Positions 13,227-21,511 are shown, counted from the first letter of the stretch. The stretch: 64,000 nt of DNA from Thalassotalea sp. (GCA_029237915.1 JAQWHD010000039.1:62001-126000); one strand, 5' to 3'. Numbers and translations: made by a program. Notes: a model not told the origin generated them from the sequence alone.

Positions 13227-13244
13227 TAATGAACAACCGACATT
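13171..13244 (+). repeat. Island repeat copy A (integrase-tail type)
   Basis: Contains TTCAGTGAATTAATGCAATG followed by TAATCAAAAGCC and ends near CCGACATT. The core is shared with copies at about 21.84, 22.62 and 23.22 kb. Here it is in frame with the recombinase remnant, suggesting the family derives from an integrase 3' end. Confidence 0.65.
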
Positions 13245-13419
13245 CATTTGGCAGGAGATTATTTTATTTACTTTAAATGAGCATTAATAATCAAGCAAAA
13301 ATACTTTCATATTTATCACCACTCTTTTATTCATAAATAGTTAATATGAGTAACATTGATCCAAGAGAGTCTTTCTAGCGTATTTTATAATACATTCAAA
13401 TTTTTATGAGGTGATTTAT

Positions 13420-14223
13420 ATGGCTTCTTCACATATCGAAAATAAAGCAAATAAGCATCAACGAATTAAAAAAAGAGAATTTAGCCGCTCCCTTGATGTC
13501 AATACTGTATCAATTTCAGCCCCATTTCATTGGTTGGGTTTAGCATTCAAAGACTTAATTAACTCACCTCTGATTGCTGTAAGTTATGGATTAGTATTTA
13601 GTATAATTCCAGTGGCAATTTGTTTTTTAGTCCTATCGACTAATAACCATTTATATATACTCCCTTCTATCGTCGCATTTTCGATAATTGGACCTGCATT
13701 TGCTACAGGCTTATATGACGTAGCTTGGGAGTTAGAAAAAGGTCATAGTCCAACATTTAAACATAGTTTTATGTCAATGTTTCGTAACCCCGTAGGTGAA
13801 TGGGGATTTGCATTGTTACTCGTTATTATTATGATAGCGTGGATGCGTATCGCCACACTTATACATGTTCTTTACCCAAGCAGCATAGACCCAACCATTG
13901 AAGAGCTGATCAGTTTTCTAGCAATGGGAATATCAGCAGGGGCAATAATTTCAGTTGTTGTATTTTCATTATCTGCTTTTACACCACAGATTATGGTAGA
14001 ACGACGAGTAGATATTATGACTGCATTAACAACGTCAATTAAAGCAGTGAGTGCTAATGCTGTTCCTATGTTAATTTGGGCAATGATTATTGTCACTATG
14101 ATCTCTTTTAGTGTGTTGACTTTAGGTTTTGGGTTCATCATCACTATGCCTATTCTAGGTTTAGCAAGTTGGCATGCTTACATAGCTGTGATCAAAACAA
14201 AGCGTCAACGTAATTACGAATAA
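13420..14223 (+). CDS. DUF2189 multi-pass inner-membrane protein
   Basis: A 267-residue membrane protein with about six hydrophobic segments after a basic, soluble N-terminus of roughly 45 residues. It matches the DUF2189 pattern: DLINSPLIAVSYGLVFSI, then IIGPAFATGLYDVAWELEKG, and the end FIITMPILGLASWHAYIAVI. The function of the family is unknown. The frame can start at GTG 13411, but the GAGGTG at 13408-13413 is a good Shine-Dalgarno for the ATG at 13420, which is chosen. It stands alone between a recombinase remnant and REP-like repeats, suggesting an accessory gene. Confidence 0.75.
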   Translation: MASSHIENKANKHQRIKKREFSRSLDVNTVSISAPFHWLGLAFKDLINSPLIAVSYGLVFSIIPVAICFLVLSTNNHLYILPSIVAFSIIGPAFATGLYDVAWELEKGHSPTFKHSFMSMFRNPVGEWGFALLLVIIMIAWMRIATLIHVLYPSSIDPTIEELISFLAMGISAGAIISVVVFSLSAFTPQIMVERRVDIMTALTTSIKAVSANAVPMLIWAMIIVTMISFSVLTLGFGFIITMPILGLASWHAYIAVIKTKRQRNYE

Positions 14224-14290
14224 TATTACTTTACCTTGAATGATCGATAAGCCGAACTCTTCTGTTTGGCACTTCAGAGACATAAAGAAA

Positions 14291-14344
14291 GATCCTGAAT
14301 CAAGTTCAGGATGACGGTTTAAAGTCAGATGACGGTTTAAAGTC
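14291..14344. repeat. REP-like palindrome with adjoining direct repeat
   Basis: ATCCTGAA-tcaa-GTTCAGGAT forms an imperfect hairpin (14292-14311). GATGACGGTTTAAAGTC then occurs twice, at 14310-14326 and 14328-14344. The same palindrome recurs at 24291-24312. Such TCCTGA...TCAGGATGACGG elements are dispersed extragenic repeats. Confidence 0.7.
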
Positions 14345-14492
14345 TATTGGGAACGTAGGAAATTGTGCTTTCGGTGGCATAGCAATGTGCAGTAGGTGCA
14401 CATTGCTTGTATTGACTTAAACAGCTTCAATTGACCAGTTATCACTCAAAGCTGTTCGTCTTACTACTATTAACAACTAAACAATTAAACAA

Positions 14493-15365
14493 CTAAGCCG
14501 ACAGCATGCCAGCAATTTGATGCCAATAACCATTTGAATGATTATCGGCTAATTTTTTAAACGTTGGCTGTTGATACTGTTCAATAAAACTATTTAAGAT
14601 AGAAAATGTTTCTTCGGCTTGAGGACTAATTCTAATAATATCAATTAACCCCTTCATGCTTGCCAAATCATTACGTAAATCATAACAATAGCCTGACATA
14701 GTTTGAATGCCGTTAAGCACAAACAGTTGTTTGTCATCTTGGCTATCTGCAGTGCGTCCACTTGGATACTTTATGCAGCATAACTCGCAGTCATCTTTGC
14801 TTCTGTTTTCACTTCTAGCTGTAAAGCAACGAGCTGAGTAGGCTAATGGTAAATGACCATACGCTTGGGTTTCGACTTCAAACTTATCTCTTAGATTAAA
14901 GCCATCCATTTCAGTTAAAATTGCGCTGATCAAATCTTTACTAAGTTCAACCGGTGTTACCCAACGTTGCATGCCTAACTTTAACAAGCTCTTTAAAGCA
15001 GGGCTGTTATAAGCATTAATGGCTTGGCCACAAACAAACTCAACTTTATTTTGATGACACAGTTCAATTGCGCCAACATCATTGGCTTCAATAATAAACT
15101 CGCCGTTGTCACAATATTTTTTTAATAGAGAGACTTCCGATGGCGCTTCTAATAATGCCATGGTTGAAAGTACAACTTGCTTGTTTGACTTTGCGAGCTC
15201 TCGAGCTAATTCTAACCATTGTGGTTGGCGTAATTCACGGCGCTTAGAACAAACAGTTTCGCCAAGATAGATAATATCAGCATTCGACTGTGCTGCTTGT
15301 TGGTAAAAATCAGCTGTTTTTTGCTTTGGCCAGTAATATTGATTTGCGCCTAATGAAAATTTCAT
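14493..15365 (-). CDS. ubiV: UbiV, O2-independent ubiquinone hydroxylation protein (U32 peptidase family)
   Basis: Partner of UbiU in anaerobic ubiquinone hydroxylation, using prephenate as hydroxyl donor (E. coli knowledge). The 290-residue protein carries cysteines at positions 39, 180, 193 and 197, the positions of the four [4Fe-4S] ligands in E. coli UbiV, in YLGETVCSKRREL and DDCELCCIKYPSGR. It follows ubiU by 9 nt and is presumably co-transcribed. It lacks the protease activity implied by the U32 name. Confidence 0.93.
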   Translation of the reverse strand: MKFSLGANQYYWPKQKTADFYQQAAQSNADIIYLGETVCSKRRELRQPQWLELARELAKSNKQVVLSTMALLEAPSEVSLLKKYCDNGEFIIEANDVGAIELCHQNKVEFVCGQAINAYNSPALKSLLKLGMQRWVTPVELSKDLISAILTEMDGFNLRDKFEVETQAYGHLPLAYSARCFTARSENRSKDDCELCCIKYPSGRTADSQDDKQLFVLNGIQTMSGYCYDLRNDLASMKGLIDIIRISPQAEETFSILNSFIEQYQQPTFKKLADNHSNGYWHQIAGMLSA

Positions 15366-15374
15366 AATAGATCC

Positions 15375-16370
15375 TTATTGCCAATCGCGGTGGTAAGCAC
15401 CGAGAGTTGTTTGTGAACCCTCTGAAATATTACCAAGCTCTCGCATCCAGGCAGGATCTGCACGAAAGTTTTCAGGGTCTTGATAATAACTATCAATGGC
15501 TTTACGCCATAATCTTGTGACAGTTGCTACATAAGCCGGGCTTCGTTGTCTGCCTTCAATTTTTACTGATGCAATATTGGCTTTTGCTAGTTCAGGAATT
15601 ATATCGATTGTGTTTAAGCTGGTTGGCTCTTCAAGTGCATGATAAAGATTATCGTCAACTTTAAACTTACCTTTACAAAGAGTAGGGTAACCAGCATTTT
15701 CATCGTCTTTATAACGGTCGATAACAATATTATTTAAACGTGACTCTAGGCCTTGTTCTGTTTGTTCCCATTCTACAAACTTAGCCGGAGAACAAGCTCC
15801 TACAGTATTTGGACTTTCACCGGTTAAATAGGATGATAGGTAACAACGGCCCTCGGCCATAATGCACAGACTACCAAATGCAAATACCTCCAGCTCTATA
15901 TCTGTTTGTCTTGATAATTGTTTAACTTGCTGTAAAGACAATACTCTAGGCAACACCACGCGCGAAACATTAAAGTTATTACGGTAAAAATCTATTGCTG
16001 CTTTATTGGTGGCAGAGGCTTGTACTGATAAATGGATTTCTGCGTCGGGATATTTCTCGCTGGCGTAATCTAATACCGCCATATCGGCAATGATCAATGC
16101 TTTAGCGCCAATATCAACCGCTTTATCAACGGCATACTGCCACGCAGCAAATTCGCCTGGTTTAGCAAATGTGTTAATGGCTATATGTAAATCTTTATTT
16201 TGTTGCTGAATAAGATTCGCGGCTTGTTGTATGCGCTTATCGTTGAAGTTTAAACCGGTAAAGTGGCGAGCGTTGGTTTCATTGTTCATACCAATGAAAA
16301 TAGCATCAGCACCATGTTCGAGTGCTGCTTTTACCGCAGGTAAACTTCCTGCAGGGCAAAGTAATTCCAT
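15375..16370 (-). CDS. ubiU: UbiU, O2-independent ubiquinone hydroxylation protein (U32 peptidase family)
   Basis: Forms the Fe-S heterodimer with UbiV for oxygen-independent ring hydroxylation in ubiquinone synthesis. The 331-residue protein begins MELLCPAGSLPAVKAALEHG and has cysteines at 169, 176, 193 and 232, which coincide with the cluster ligands of E. coli UbiU; the signature FAFGSLCIMAEGRCYLSSYL is intact. It is first in the ubiU-ubiV operon and divergent from ubiT across a 131-nt spacer with an FNR-like site. Confidence 0.94.
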   Translation of the reverse strand: MELLCPAGSLPAVKAALEHGADAIFIGMNNETNARHFTGLNFNDKRIQQAANLIQQQNKDLHIAINTFAKPGEFAAWQYAVDKAVDIGAKALIIADMAVLDYASEKYPDAEIHLSVQASATNKAAIDFYRNNFNVSRVVLPRVLSLQQVKQLSRQTDIELEVFAFGSLCIMAEGRCYLSSYLTGESPNTVGACSPAKFVEWEQTEQGLESRLNNIVIDRYKDDENAGYPTLCKGKFKVDDNLYHALEEPTSLNTIDIIPELAKANIASVKIEGRQRSPAYVATVTRLWRKAIDSYYQDPENFRADPAWMRELGNISEGSQTTLGAYHRDWQ

Positions 16371-16429
16371 AAAAAATCTCTACAATTATTTTTATTGGGC
16401 ATATCTTAATGTTTTGTTTATGAATAAAT

Positions 16430-16443
16430 TTGATTTGGATTAA
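16430..16443. promoter_or_regulatory. FNR/ANR-like binding site between ubiU and ubiT
   Basis: TTGATTTGGATTAA matches the FNR consensus TTGAT-N4-ATCAA at 9 of 10 positions. The centre lies about 40 nt upstream of a plausible ubiT start point (a GATACT -10-like hexamer at 16464-16469) and a similar distance from an AAGATA -10-like hexamer (16402-16407, minus strand) for ubiU. One site could therefore activate both promoters in class II geometry. FNR control of these genes is established in E. coli; here it is inferred from the sequence match. Confidence 0.65.
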
Positions 16444-16501
16444 ACAACCAAGTAATTAAATTTGATACTTTACATATATCGTTACTTTAAAGAGTTATTT
16501 G

Positions 16502-16978
16502 ATGTTTTTACTTAATAATTTCACTGCTATTTTACCTAAGATTGCGCACATATCTAGTCATGTAGTGCCAAGTTTAATCCAGAATAAAATAATTACACTC
16601 GCTATTAACAATGTTCTTAGTGAGCCGTTAATTGATGGTGAATTAGATTTTTTGGAGGAAAAACTATTAGAAATTAAAGTTACCGATTTAAATAAAAGTT
16701 GGGTGTTTACTGTTGTTGACGAACAGATTGTGGTTAATTCGACAGTAACCACAAGTGATGTTGTGATTAGTGGTGAATTTAATTCATTTGTTTTAATGGC
16801 GTCACAAACCATAGACCCAGATACGTTATTTTTTAAACGTAAATTATTAATCGAAGGTGATGTCGATTTAGGGCTAGCGGTGAAAAATTTACTGGATCGT
16901 GTTGAATTGTCGCAACTGCCGAGTCTCTTAAGTAAACCTATTGTCGGTTATGCTAATACCTTGAACCACAGTGCATAA
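16502..16978 (+). CDS. ubiT: UbiT, SCP2-domain accessory factor for anaerobic ubiquinone synthesis
   Basis: Lipid-binding protein of the SCP2 sterol-carrier fold, needed with UbiU and UbiV for anaerobic ubiquinone synthesis. The 158-residue protein has the SCP2-like segment DLNKSWVFTVVDEQIVVNST and then SDVVISGEFNSFVLMASQ; its end RVELSQLPSLLSKPI is typical of YhbT/UbiT. The ATG at 16502 has AAAGAG 7 nt upstream and is preferred to the TTG just before it. Divergent to ubiUV. Confidence 0.87.
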   Translation: MFLLNNFTAILPKIAHISSHVVPSLIQNKIITLAINNVLSEPLIDGELDFLEEKLLEIKVTDLNKSWVFTVVDEQIVVNSTVTTSDVVISGEFNSFVLMASQTIDPDTLFFKRKLLIEGDVDLGLAVKNLLDRVELSQLPSLLSKPIVGYANTLNHSA

Positions 16979-17021
16979 AAATAAGTTTGCATTTTAACAG
17001 GGCTGTCGTTGTTAAATACGA

Positions 17022-17354
17022 CTAAATACAGCGAGCTGGTTTTGGTAAACCGGCAATTTTAGTTGCTTGCTTGGCTGGGCCTTTTGGAAATAAGCGATAA
17101 AGATAGCGACTACTGGCTTTTGCTTCACCGTACTCAGCTTTAAGAGCTTTAGTGAGAGCTCTGATCGCCGGTGATGTTTTATATTCTAAATAAAAGTTTC
17201 GTACAAAATTTACTACCTGCCAATGTTCTTCAGATAGTGTTAAATTTTCATCGCTTGCTAAGATTGCGGCGAGTTCTTCATTCCAGTCAGATACGTTAAG
17301 TAAATAACCTTGTTTATCTGTGGCTATTTCTTGGCCATTAAAACTTATTGCCAT
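17022..17354 (-). CDS. tusE: TusE sulfur-relay protein (DsrC family)
   Basis: Accepts persulfide from TusBCD and passes it to MnmA for 2-thiolation of U34 in tRNAs. The 110-residue protein has the DsrC signature and ends GLPKPARCI with the essential penultimate cysteine (Cys109, equivalent to E. coli Cys108). It overlaps tusB by about 10 nt, so tusDCBE is one tight operon. In E. coli tusE lies next to yccA but away from tusBCD; here all four are together. Confidence 0.93.
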   Translation of the reverse strand: MAISFNGQEIATDKQGYLLNVSDWNEELAAILASDENLTLSEEHWQVVNFVRNFYLEYKTSPAIRALTKALKAEYGEAKASSRYLYRLFPKGPAKQATKIAGLPKPARCI

Positions 17355-17635
17355 GTGATAACTTTTCCTGCTTTTACCGTTGCTTGTACAAGATCTACAT
17401 AATTAATGACTTCAAACTCAGCGGCTGAAACAGCTCTCGAGGTTAAATGCTCATCTAAAACGTAAACCGGATTAGAAAGGTTTGTCAGTAATGCATGGTT
17501 AACGTTATAGGTTCCATCATCTAATAAAAACAATTCATCATTAACACCAAGAGTGTCTATACAAAGCTGTAATTTATTGTCTGCAAACGCTGATGTTCTA
17601 ATTAAATGTATCGTTGGGGGTAAGGGCTTCATCAT
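17345..17635 (-). CDS. tusB: TusB sulfur-relay subunit (DsrH family)
   Basis: Small subunit of the TusBCD heterohexamer. The 96-residue protein has the DsrH pattern [26 protein letters not shown] and the end [20 protein letters not shown]. Two adjacent ATGs (17635 and 17632) and a TTG (17638) are possible; AGGA lies just upstream, closest to ideal spacing for 17632, so the start is uncertain by one codon. It lies 2 nt after tusC. Confidence 0.87.
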   Translation of the reverse strand: MMKPLPPTIHLIRTSAFADNKLQLCIDTLGVNDELFLLDDGTYNVNHALLTNLSNPVYVLDEHLTSRAVSAAEFEVINYVDLVQATVKAGKVITWQ

Positions 17636-17640
17636 CAATC

Positions 17641-18009
17641 CTAAAACGTTAAAACAACGTCACAATGTTCTAATTTACTTTTGATCAGGTGTTTATCACA
17701 GCACTGTGCATCAGCTAAAACCGATGTGGTTGCTATATTTCTTGCATCTAGTGAATCGTTACATACGTAAATATCTTCGATGTCGTAGAAGCCTAACGCT
17801 TTAAAGGTAGCGATATAATCTTTGGCTTGAATTGTTTCGGCGCTTTGTGCGTTAATTGTTTGGTAAACACCATCACCAATAAAGAACAAAGACACTGGCA
17901 TTTCGTAACTTGCCAAAATAAGCGCTGCATCTAACGACTCTTTACCCTTTAAACTGTCAAAGCTAGCCGAGGTATTGATTATTGCATAACTCTTTACTCT
18001 ATGGCTCAT
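17641..18009 (-). CDS. tusC: TusC sulfur-relay subunit (DsrF family)
   Basis: Middle subunit of TusBCD. The 122-residue protein fits DsrF-like proteins: a central ESLDAALILASYEMPVSLFF segment, then IGDGVYQTI and the end CDVVLTF. It overlaps tusD by 4 nt (ATGA) and precedes tusB by 2 nt, indicating translational coupling. Confidence 0.88.
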   Translation of the reverse strand: MSHRVKSYAIINTSASFDSLKGKESLDAALILASYEMPVSLFFIGDGVYQTINAQSAETIQAKDYIATFKALGFYDIEDIYVCNDSLDARNIATTSVLADAQCCDKHLIKSKLEHCDVVLTF

Positions 18010-18380
18010 AGCTGTACTACCTTATCCGCTTGGCTAGTTAACACCACGAGTTCGCCTAAGCCTGATATGGTAAAGTTCTCAGCAACATTAGGATTTAGAT
18101 CGTTATCAAGGCTATCAGTTAAACCACGGCGCTCTGCAGCCGTAATACATAAATGAAGTGGGGTACCTGACTCTTTATTGAACCCTTGCCATGCAGACAT
18201 TAAGTTTAATTCATCACTAGGAGTTTGGACCAAGTGATTAGCATTAATTACACCATCTTGATAAAAAAACACGCCTGTTATGTTATGACCTTGAGATACA
18301 AGTGTTTGAGCAAACTTGAGTGCCGTAGAGGTTTTATTATCTGTCGGTGGTGTCGATACAATTAAAGCAAAGGTAGTCAA
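18006..18380 (-). CDS. tusD: TusD sulfurtransferase subunit (DsrE family)
   Basis: Catalytic subunit that takes sulfur from TusA. The 124-residue protein has Cys78 in TPLHLCITAAERRG, matching the active cysteine of E. coli TusD, and the DsrE fold segment GHNITGVFFYQDGV. It is the first gene of tusDCBE; a terminator lies between it and yccA, so the operon probably has its own promoter in the short 18381-18404 gap or depends on read-through. Confidence 0.92.
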   Translation of the reverse strand: MTTFALIVSTPPTDNKTSTALKFAQTLVSQGHNITGVFFYQDGVINANHLVQTPSDELNLMSAWQGFNKESGTPLHLCITAAERRGLTDSLDNDLNPNVAENFTISGLGELVVLTSQADKVVQL

Positions 18381-18404
18381 AGCTTATCCTATTCATTTAT
18401 ATAT

Positions 18405-18430
18405 AAAAAAGGCTCCAATAAGGAGCCTTA
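18405..18430 (-). terminator. Intrinsic terminator of yccA
   Basis: On the minus strand AAGGCTCC-ttat-GGAGCCTT forms an 8-bp stem followed by a run of T. It lies 26 nt after the yccA stop and just before tusD. Confidence 0.85.
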
Positions 18431-18455
18431 AGTATAATGTATTTTTTATGATTTA

Positions 18456-19127
18456 TTAATCATCATTACCAGATAATACTGCTAATAGGTGCAGTAAATG
18501 TACAAAAATATTATAAATATTTAAGTATAAAGAAACTGTTGCACGAATGTAGTTAGTTTCACCACCGTGAATAATGCGGCTTGTATCAAATAAGATTAAA
18601 CCAGACATTACCATGATAATTGCTGCGCTTACCGCTAAAGAAAGAGCAGGGATACCTAAGAAGATATTAGCAATTGATGCGATAACAGCAACAATTAAAC
18701 CAACCATTAAGAAGCCACCCATAAATGAGAAGTCTTTCTTAGACGTTAATGCGTATGCTGATAATGCGAAGAATATTAATGCTGTTCCACCAAGGGCTTG
18801 CATAATTAACGCGCCGCCACCAGGCATTGAAGCGTAAGCATTAAGCATTGGACCTAAAGATGCACCCATTAAACCAGTAAATGCGAAAATCCAGTAAATA
18901 CCGTTAGCTTTATCTGCTTGTTTGTGAACAACAAACAATAAACCGAAAGAAACTAACATCATTATAAGAGCTGCGCCATGAGGAAGACCCATAGCCATTG
19001 AGATACCAGCTGTAACTGCACTGAATGCTAAGGTCATACTTAAAAGCATGTAGGTATTACGTAATACCTTATTTATTTCGATAGCAGAGCTTTGGCTTGC
19101 TGTATTAAATCCCATTTGAGATTGCAT
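18456..19127 (-). CDS. yccA: Bax inhibitor-1 family membrane protein, FtsH modulator YccA
   Basis: Seven-helix inner-membrane protein of the BI-1/TMBIM family; E. coli YccA binds and inhibits FtsH. The 223-residue protein starts with a short soluble segment, then seven hydrophobic spans, and ends NIYNIFVHLLHLLAVLSGNDD, the typical YccA/YbhL tail with its short polar end. The motif ILFDTSRIIHGGETNYI is the family signature. Its neighbourhood (tusE, tRNA-Ser(UGA)) matches the E. coli tusE-yccA-serT region. Confidence 0.92.
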   Translation of the reverse strand: MQSQMGFNTASQSSAIEINKVLRNTYMLLSMTLAFSAVTAGISMAMGLPHGAALIMMLVSFGLLFVVHKQADKANGIYWIFAFTGLMGASLGPMLNAYASMPGGGALIMQALGGTALIFFALSAYALTSKKDFSFMGGFLMVGLIVAVIASIANIFLGIPALSLAVSAAIIMVMSGLILFDTSRIIHGGETNYIRATVSLYLNIYNIFVHLLHLLAVLSGNDD

Positions 19128-19314
19128 AAAATTTCCTTTGAAAATTTGATTACTAGTTATTAGATGGGGGCATTTGCAAATAATTCAATTTAATTAAATG
19201 AATTTTACAAATTAAACAACCATCTATAGTATTTATAACTTAAACAAAGCCTTTGGTAAACAAAAACTCGACATATTATGGCACAAGGTTTTTAATAATT
19301 CCAAATCAATTAGC

Positions 19315-19890
19315 TTAATCATAAACTATTTCATTTTTTCGAAAGCAATCTTTACTATGATCATTGACCATTCCACAGGCTTGCATGTGGGCATAGATGA
19401 TAGTTGACCCAACAAATTTAAAACCACGCTTTTTCAGGTCTTTACTTAATTTATCAGATATCTCAGTGGTAACGGGGTAGTCAGAGATAAGCTCCCAATT
19501 ATTTATAATAGGCTTATGATCAACAAAGCCCCAAATATAATTACAAAAGCTACCAAACTCTTTTTGAATTTCAATGTAATGCTGTGCATTGGTAACAGTA
19601 GATTTAACTTTTAGGCGATTACGAATAATCCCAGGGTTTAATAATAACTCTTCAATTTTTTCATCAGAAAAATTAGCCACTTTATTAACATCAAAATTGG
19701 CAAACAATGTTCGGTAATTTTCACGCTTTTTAAGCACGGTATACCAACTCAATCCTGCTTGTGCGCATTCAAGGGTTAAATACTCAAACATTGTCCGGTC
19801 GTCTTTAACTGGAACTCCCCATTCTTTGTCATGATATTCGACATAATCGGGTTTGCTTAGATCTAGCCATGGGCAACGGCATTTCGACAT
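19315..19890 (-). CDS. tag: DNA-3-methyladenine glycosylase I
   Basis: Excises 3-methyladenine from alkylated DNA. The 191-residue protein has the zinc-knot residues Cys4 (MSKCRCPW), His20 (YHDKEWGVP) and the C-terminal NDHSKDCF, plus the substrate-pocket segment LTLECAQAGLSWYTVLKKRE. The frame opens 7 codons earlier, but ATG 19890 has a GGAG Shine-Dalgarno 8 nt upstream and aligns with the family N-terminus. It appears monocistronic. Confidence 0.94.
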   Translation of the reverse strand: MSKCRCPWLDLSKPDYVEYHDKEWGVPVKDDRTMFEYLTLECAQAGLSWYTVLKKRENYRTLFANFDVNKVANFSDEKIEELLLNPGIIRNRLKVKSTVTNAQHYIEIQKEFGSFCNYIWGFVDHKPIINNWELISDYPVTTEISDKLSKDLKKRGFKFVGSTIIYAHMQACGMVNDHSKDCFRKNEIVYD

Positions 19891-20019
19891 AACTTTACTC
19901 CATATAACCATTCAAATAGTTGAAAGATTAAACTAACTGCTCAAATAAGTATCAAACAAACTATATATTGAAATTAATACTTTACAAGACGATTATGAAT
20001 CTTTAATATTCGCGGCATT

Positions 20020-20110
20020 GGTGAGATGGCTGAGTGGTCGAAAGCACCGGTCTTGAAAACCGGCATGGGTTTGTAGCCCATCTAGAGTTCAAATCTCTAT
20101 CTCACCGCCA
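20020..20110 (+). tRNA. serT: tRNA-Ser(UGA), copy 1
   Basis: Ninety-one nucleotides with encoded CCA fold as a class II tRNA: acceptor GGTGAGA/TCTCACC, anticodon stem CCGGT/ACCGG with loop CTTGAAA (anticodon TGA), long variable arm, T-arm AGAGTTCAAATCTCT. The position near yccA corresponds to serT in E. coli. Two further copies with the same sequence lie at 33.3 and 40.7 kb. Confidence 0.97.
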
Positions 20111-20116
20111 TATACT

Positions 20117-20145
20117 AAAAAGCCCGCACATTGTGCGGGCATTTT
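20117..20145 (+). terminator. Terminator of tRNA-Ser copy 1
   Basis: AGCCCGCAC-att-GTGCGGGC with flanking A and T runs. The same hairpin follows tRNA-Ser copy 3. Confidence 0.85.
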
Positions 20146-20160
20146 GCTTTCTGGCTTGTT

Positions 20161-20240
20161 CTATCTCCTGGTTTTTATCACATCCCTGTGAAAACCACAT
20201 AACTTCATCCCTGAAGTTAACCGCCATATACTAAAAAGCC
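20161..20240 (+). repeat. tRNA-Ser-associated element R, copy 1
   Basis: Starts with CTATCTCC, like the tRNA 3' half, contains the hairpin AACTTCA-tccc-TGAAGTT and ends CCGCCATATACTAAAAAGCC, identical to the tRNA 3' end plus the start of its terminator. Related copies lie at 33472, 33589 and 40945, each downstream of a tRNA-Ser. The 317-nt gap to the next gene holds this element and island repeat F, and nothing else recognised. Confidence 0.75.
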
Positions 20241-20384
20241 TGCTCGTTTGTACAAGCCGATTACCAAACGTGGAACTGCTAAAAGCACTATATTAAGTAC
20301 CTAAACTAGTGTTTTTTAATACTATAGGTTTACATCCTACTAATAATCCTTAGGATGGAGTTAAGTAAGTGGTTGTTCTACTTC

Positions 20385-20412
20385 CGCTAAGAGCGATTAG
20401 GCGACCGTCATT
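20385..20412 (+). repeat. Island repeat, partial copy F
   Basis: CTAAGAGCGATTAGGCGACC resembles the 3' half of the island repeat (GAGCGATTAACGGACAT in copy C). It ends 15 nt before the MreB-like gene. Confidence 0.4.
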
Positions 20413-20427
20413 AATTAAAAGAAACAT

Positions 20428-20943
20428 ATGGATATAATAAAAATAATTTCCAAACTCCCCATGCTTAAACAAGCATATCAAATGAAACTTTCACCTTATG
20501 AATTAACGGGTGAAAATTTAATCACTCGAAAAGTGTCAACTATTAAACGAAGATCTACTCACCCAAGAACCCTAGCGGGTGATTACTTTCATCTTGAGCA
20601 AGATATTAAACAGGTTATGCAAAATTTGACTGTAAGAAAATGGGTTAAACCAAATGTATTAATTTGTCTCGAAGGTCTTGATGAAGGTGGGTACACTGGC
20701 ATTGAAAAGAGGTGTATTAAAGAAGCCGCTATAGGAGCTGGAGCTATAGATATTTATTTAGCTGAGCAGGTAATCGACTACACTACTGCTTATGATCTCC
20801 TCATCAAAGGAATATTTATTGAGAAAAAAAGCAATGAGCAGAAAAGTAAAGAGCCCTTTAGAATAACTCGCATTGAACTGCTAATTATAATTTCAATATT
20901 AGGGATTGTACTAAGTTATCTTAAAGGATTTGATGTCATTTAA
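20428..20943 (+). CDS. Small membrane-anchored protein with MreB/actin-like segment
   Basis: A 171-residue protein of unknown function. Residues about 45-120 resemble the subdomain IA region of MreB: HPRTLAGDYFHLEQDI matches the DGVIADF...E helix, and VLICLEG followed by GIEKRCIKEAAIGAGAIDIY matches VLVCVP...VERRAIRESAQGAGA in E. coli MreB. The N-terminal phosphate loop and all sequence after this segment are missing; instead a basic stretch leads into one C-terminal membrane helix (LLIIISILGIVLSYL). It cannot be a complete ATPase. It is the first gene of the repeat-punctuated island. Family assignment is by eye. Confidence 0.6.
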   Translation: MDIIKIISKLPMLKQAYQMKLSPYELTGENLITRKVSTIKRRSTHPRTLAGDYFHLEQDIKQVMQNLTVRKWVKPNVLICLEGLDEGGYTGIEKRCIKEAAIGAGAIDIYLAEQVIDYTTAYDLLIKGIFIEKKSNEQKSKEPFRITRIELLIIISILGIVLSYLKGFDVI

Positions 20944-21021
20944 AATCTTTACTCGAACTTCCTAACAGGCTGCTATTTGCACAATTTGCATGGTCACAGT
21001 ATATAGGCGTAACTTATTGAT

Positions 21022-21056
21022 AACGAACGGCTCTGATGAGCGATAAAGCGACATAT
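21022..21056 (+). repeat. Island repeat, partial copy E
   Basis: AACGGCTCTGATGAGCGATA followed by AAGCGACATA resembles the 3' half of copies B and C. It lies about 40 nt before the next orphan gene. Confidence 0.45.
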
Positions 21057-21094
21057 AGAATTTTTCTTTTTACATATATAAAAATAATAAAACC

Positions 21095-21511
21095 ATGACT
21101 CAAAATTTTTTTACCACTCTTTGTTCGAATAAAATAAATAATCCAACTCACGCAAAAATTATACTAAAAATAATATTCGCTATTTGCTTACTTCCATTAA
21201 TTGGAGTGCTTTTACTTCATTTATTGTTTGCAGAAGAATTATTATCTGTAGTTGATGGGGATTTAACCATGATTATTGGTGGGTATTTGGTGTGGTCATT
21301 ATTCGCATTTTTAGGCTGGCTAATTTTTAAAGAGTTTCTCTGGTCTGCTTATTCGTTAATGATTATTTATATAAGCTATAAAATAATTGAAATGATAGTT
21401 ACAGAAGGTAATGCTTCAATTAGTTATTATGAACTTATCTTTATTTTCTTTATGTATGCAGCGATAGGGAGTATTAAGTGTTTAAAAGGACAAGGTTGTG
21501 CAAATGAATGA
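21095..21511 (+). CDS. Hypothetical multi-pass membrane protein
   Basis: A 138-residue protein not recognised. It has four hydrophobic segments (about residues 24-48, 58-78, 80-96 and 108-127) and a short polar end GCANE. No conserved motif is evident. No clear Shine-Dalgarno precedes the ATG. Its end overlaps the start of the next gene by 8 nt, so the two are probably translated together. It is preceded by island repeat E. Confidence 0.6.
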   Translation: MTQNFFTTLCSNKINNPTHAKIILKIIFAICLLPLIGVLLLHLLFAEELLSVVDGDLTMIIGGYLVWSLFAFLGWLIFKEFLWSAYSLMIIYISYKIIEMIVTEGNASISYYELIFIFFMYAAIGSIKCLKGQGCANE

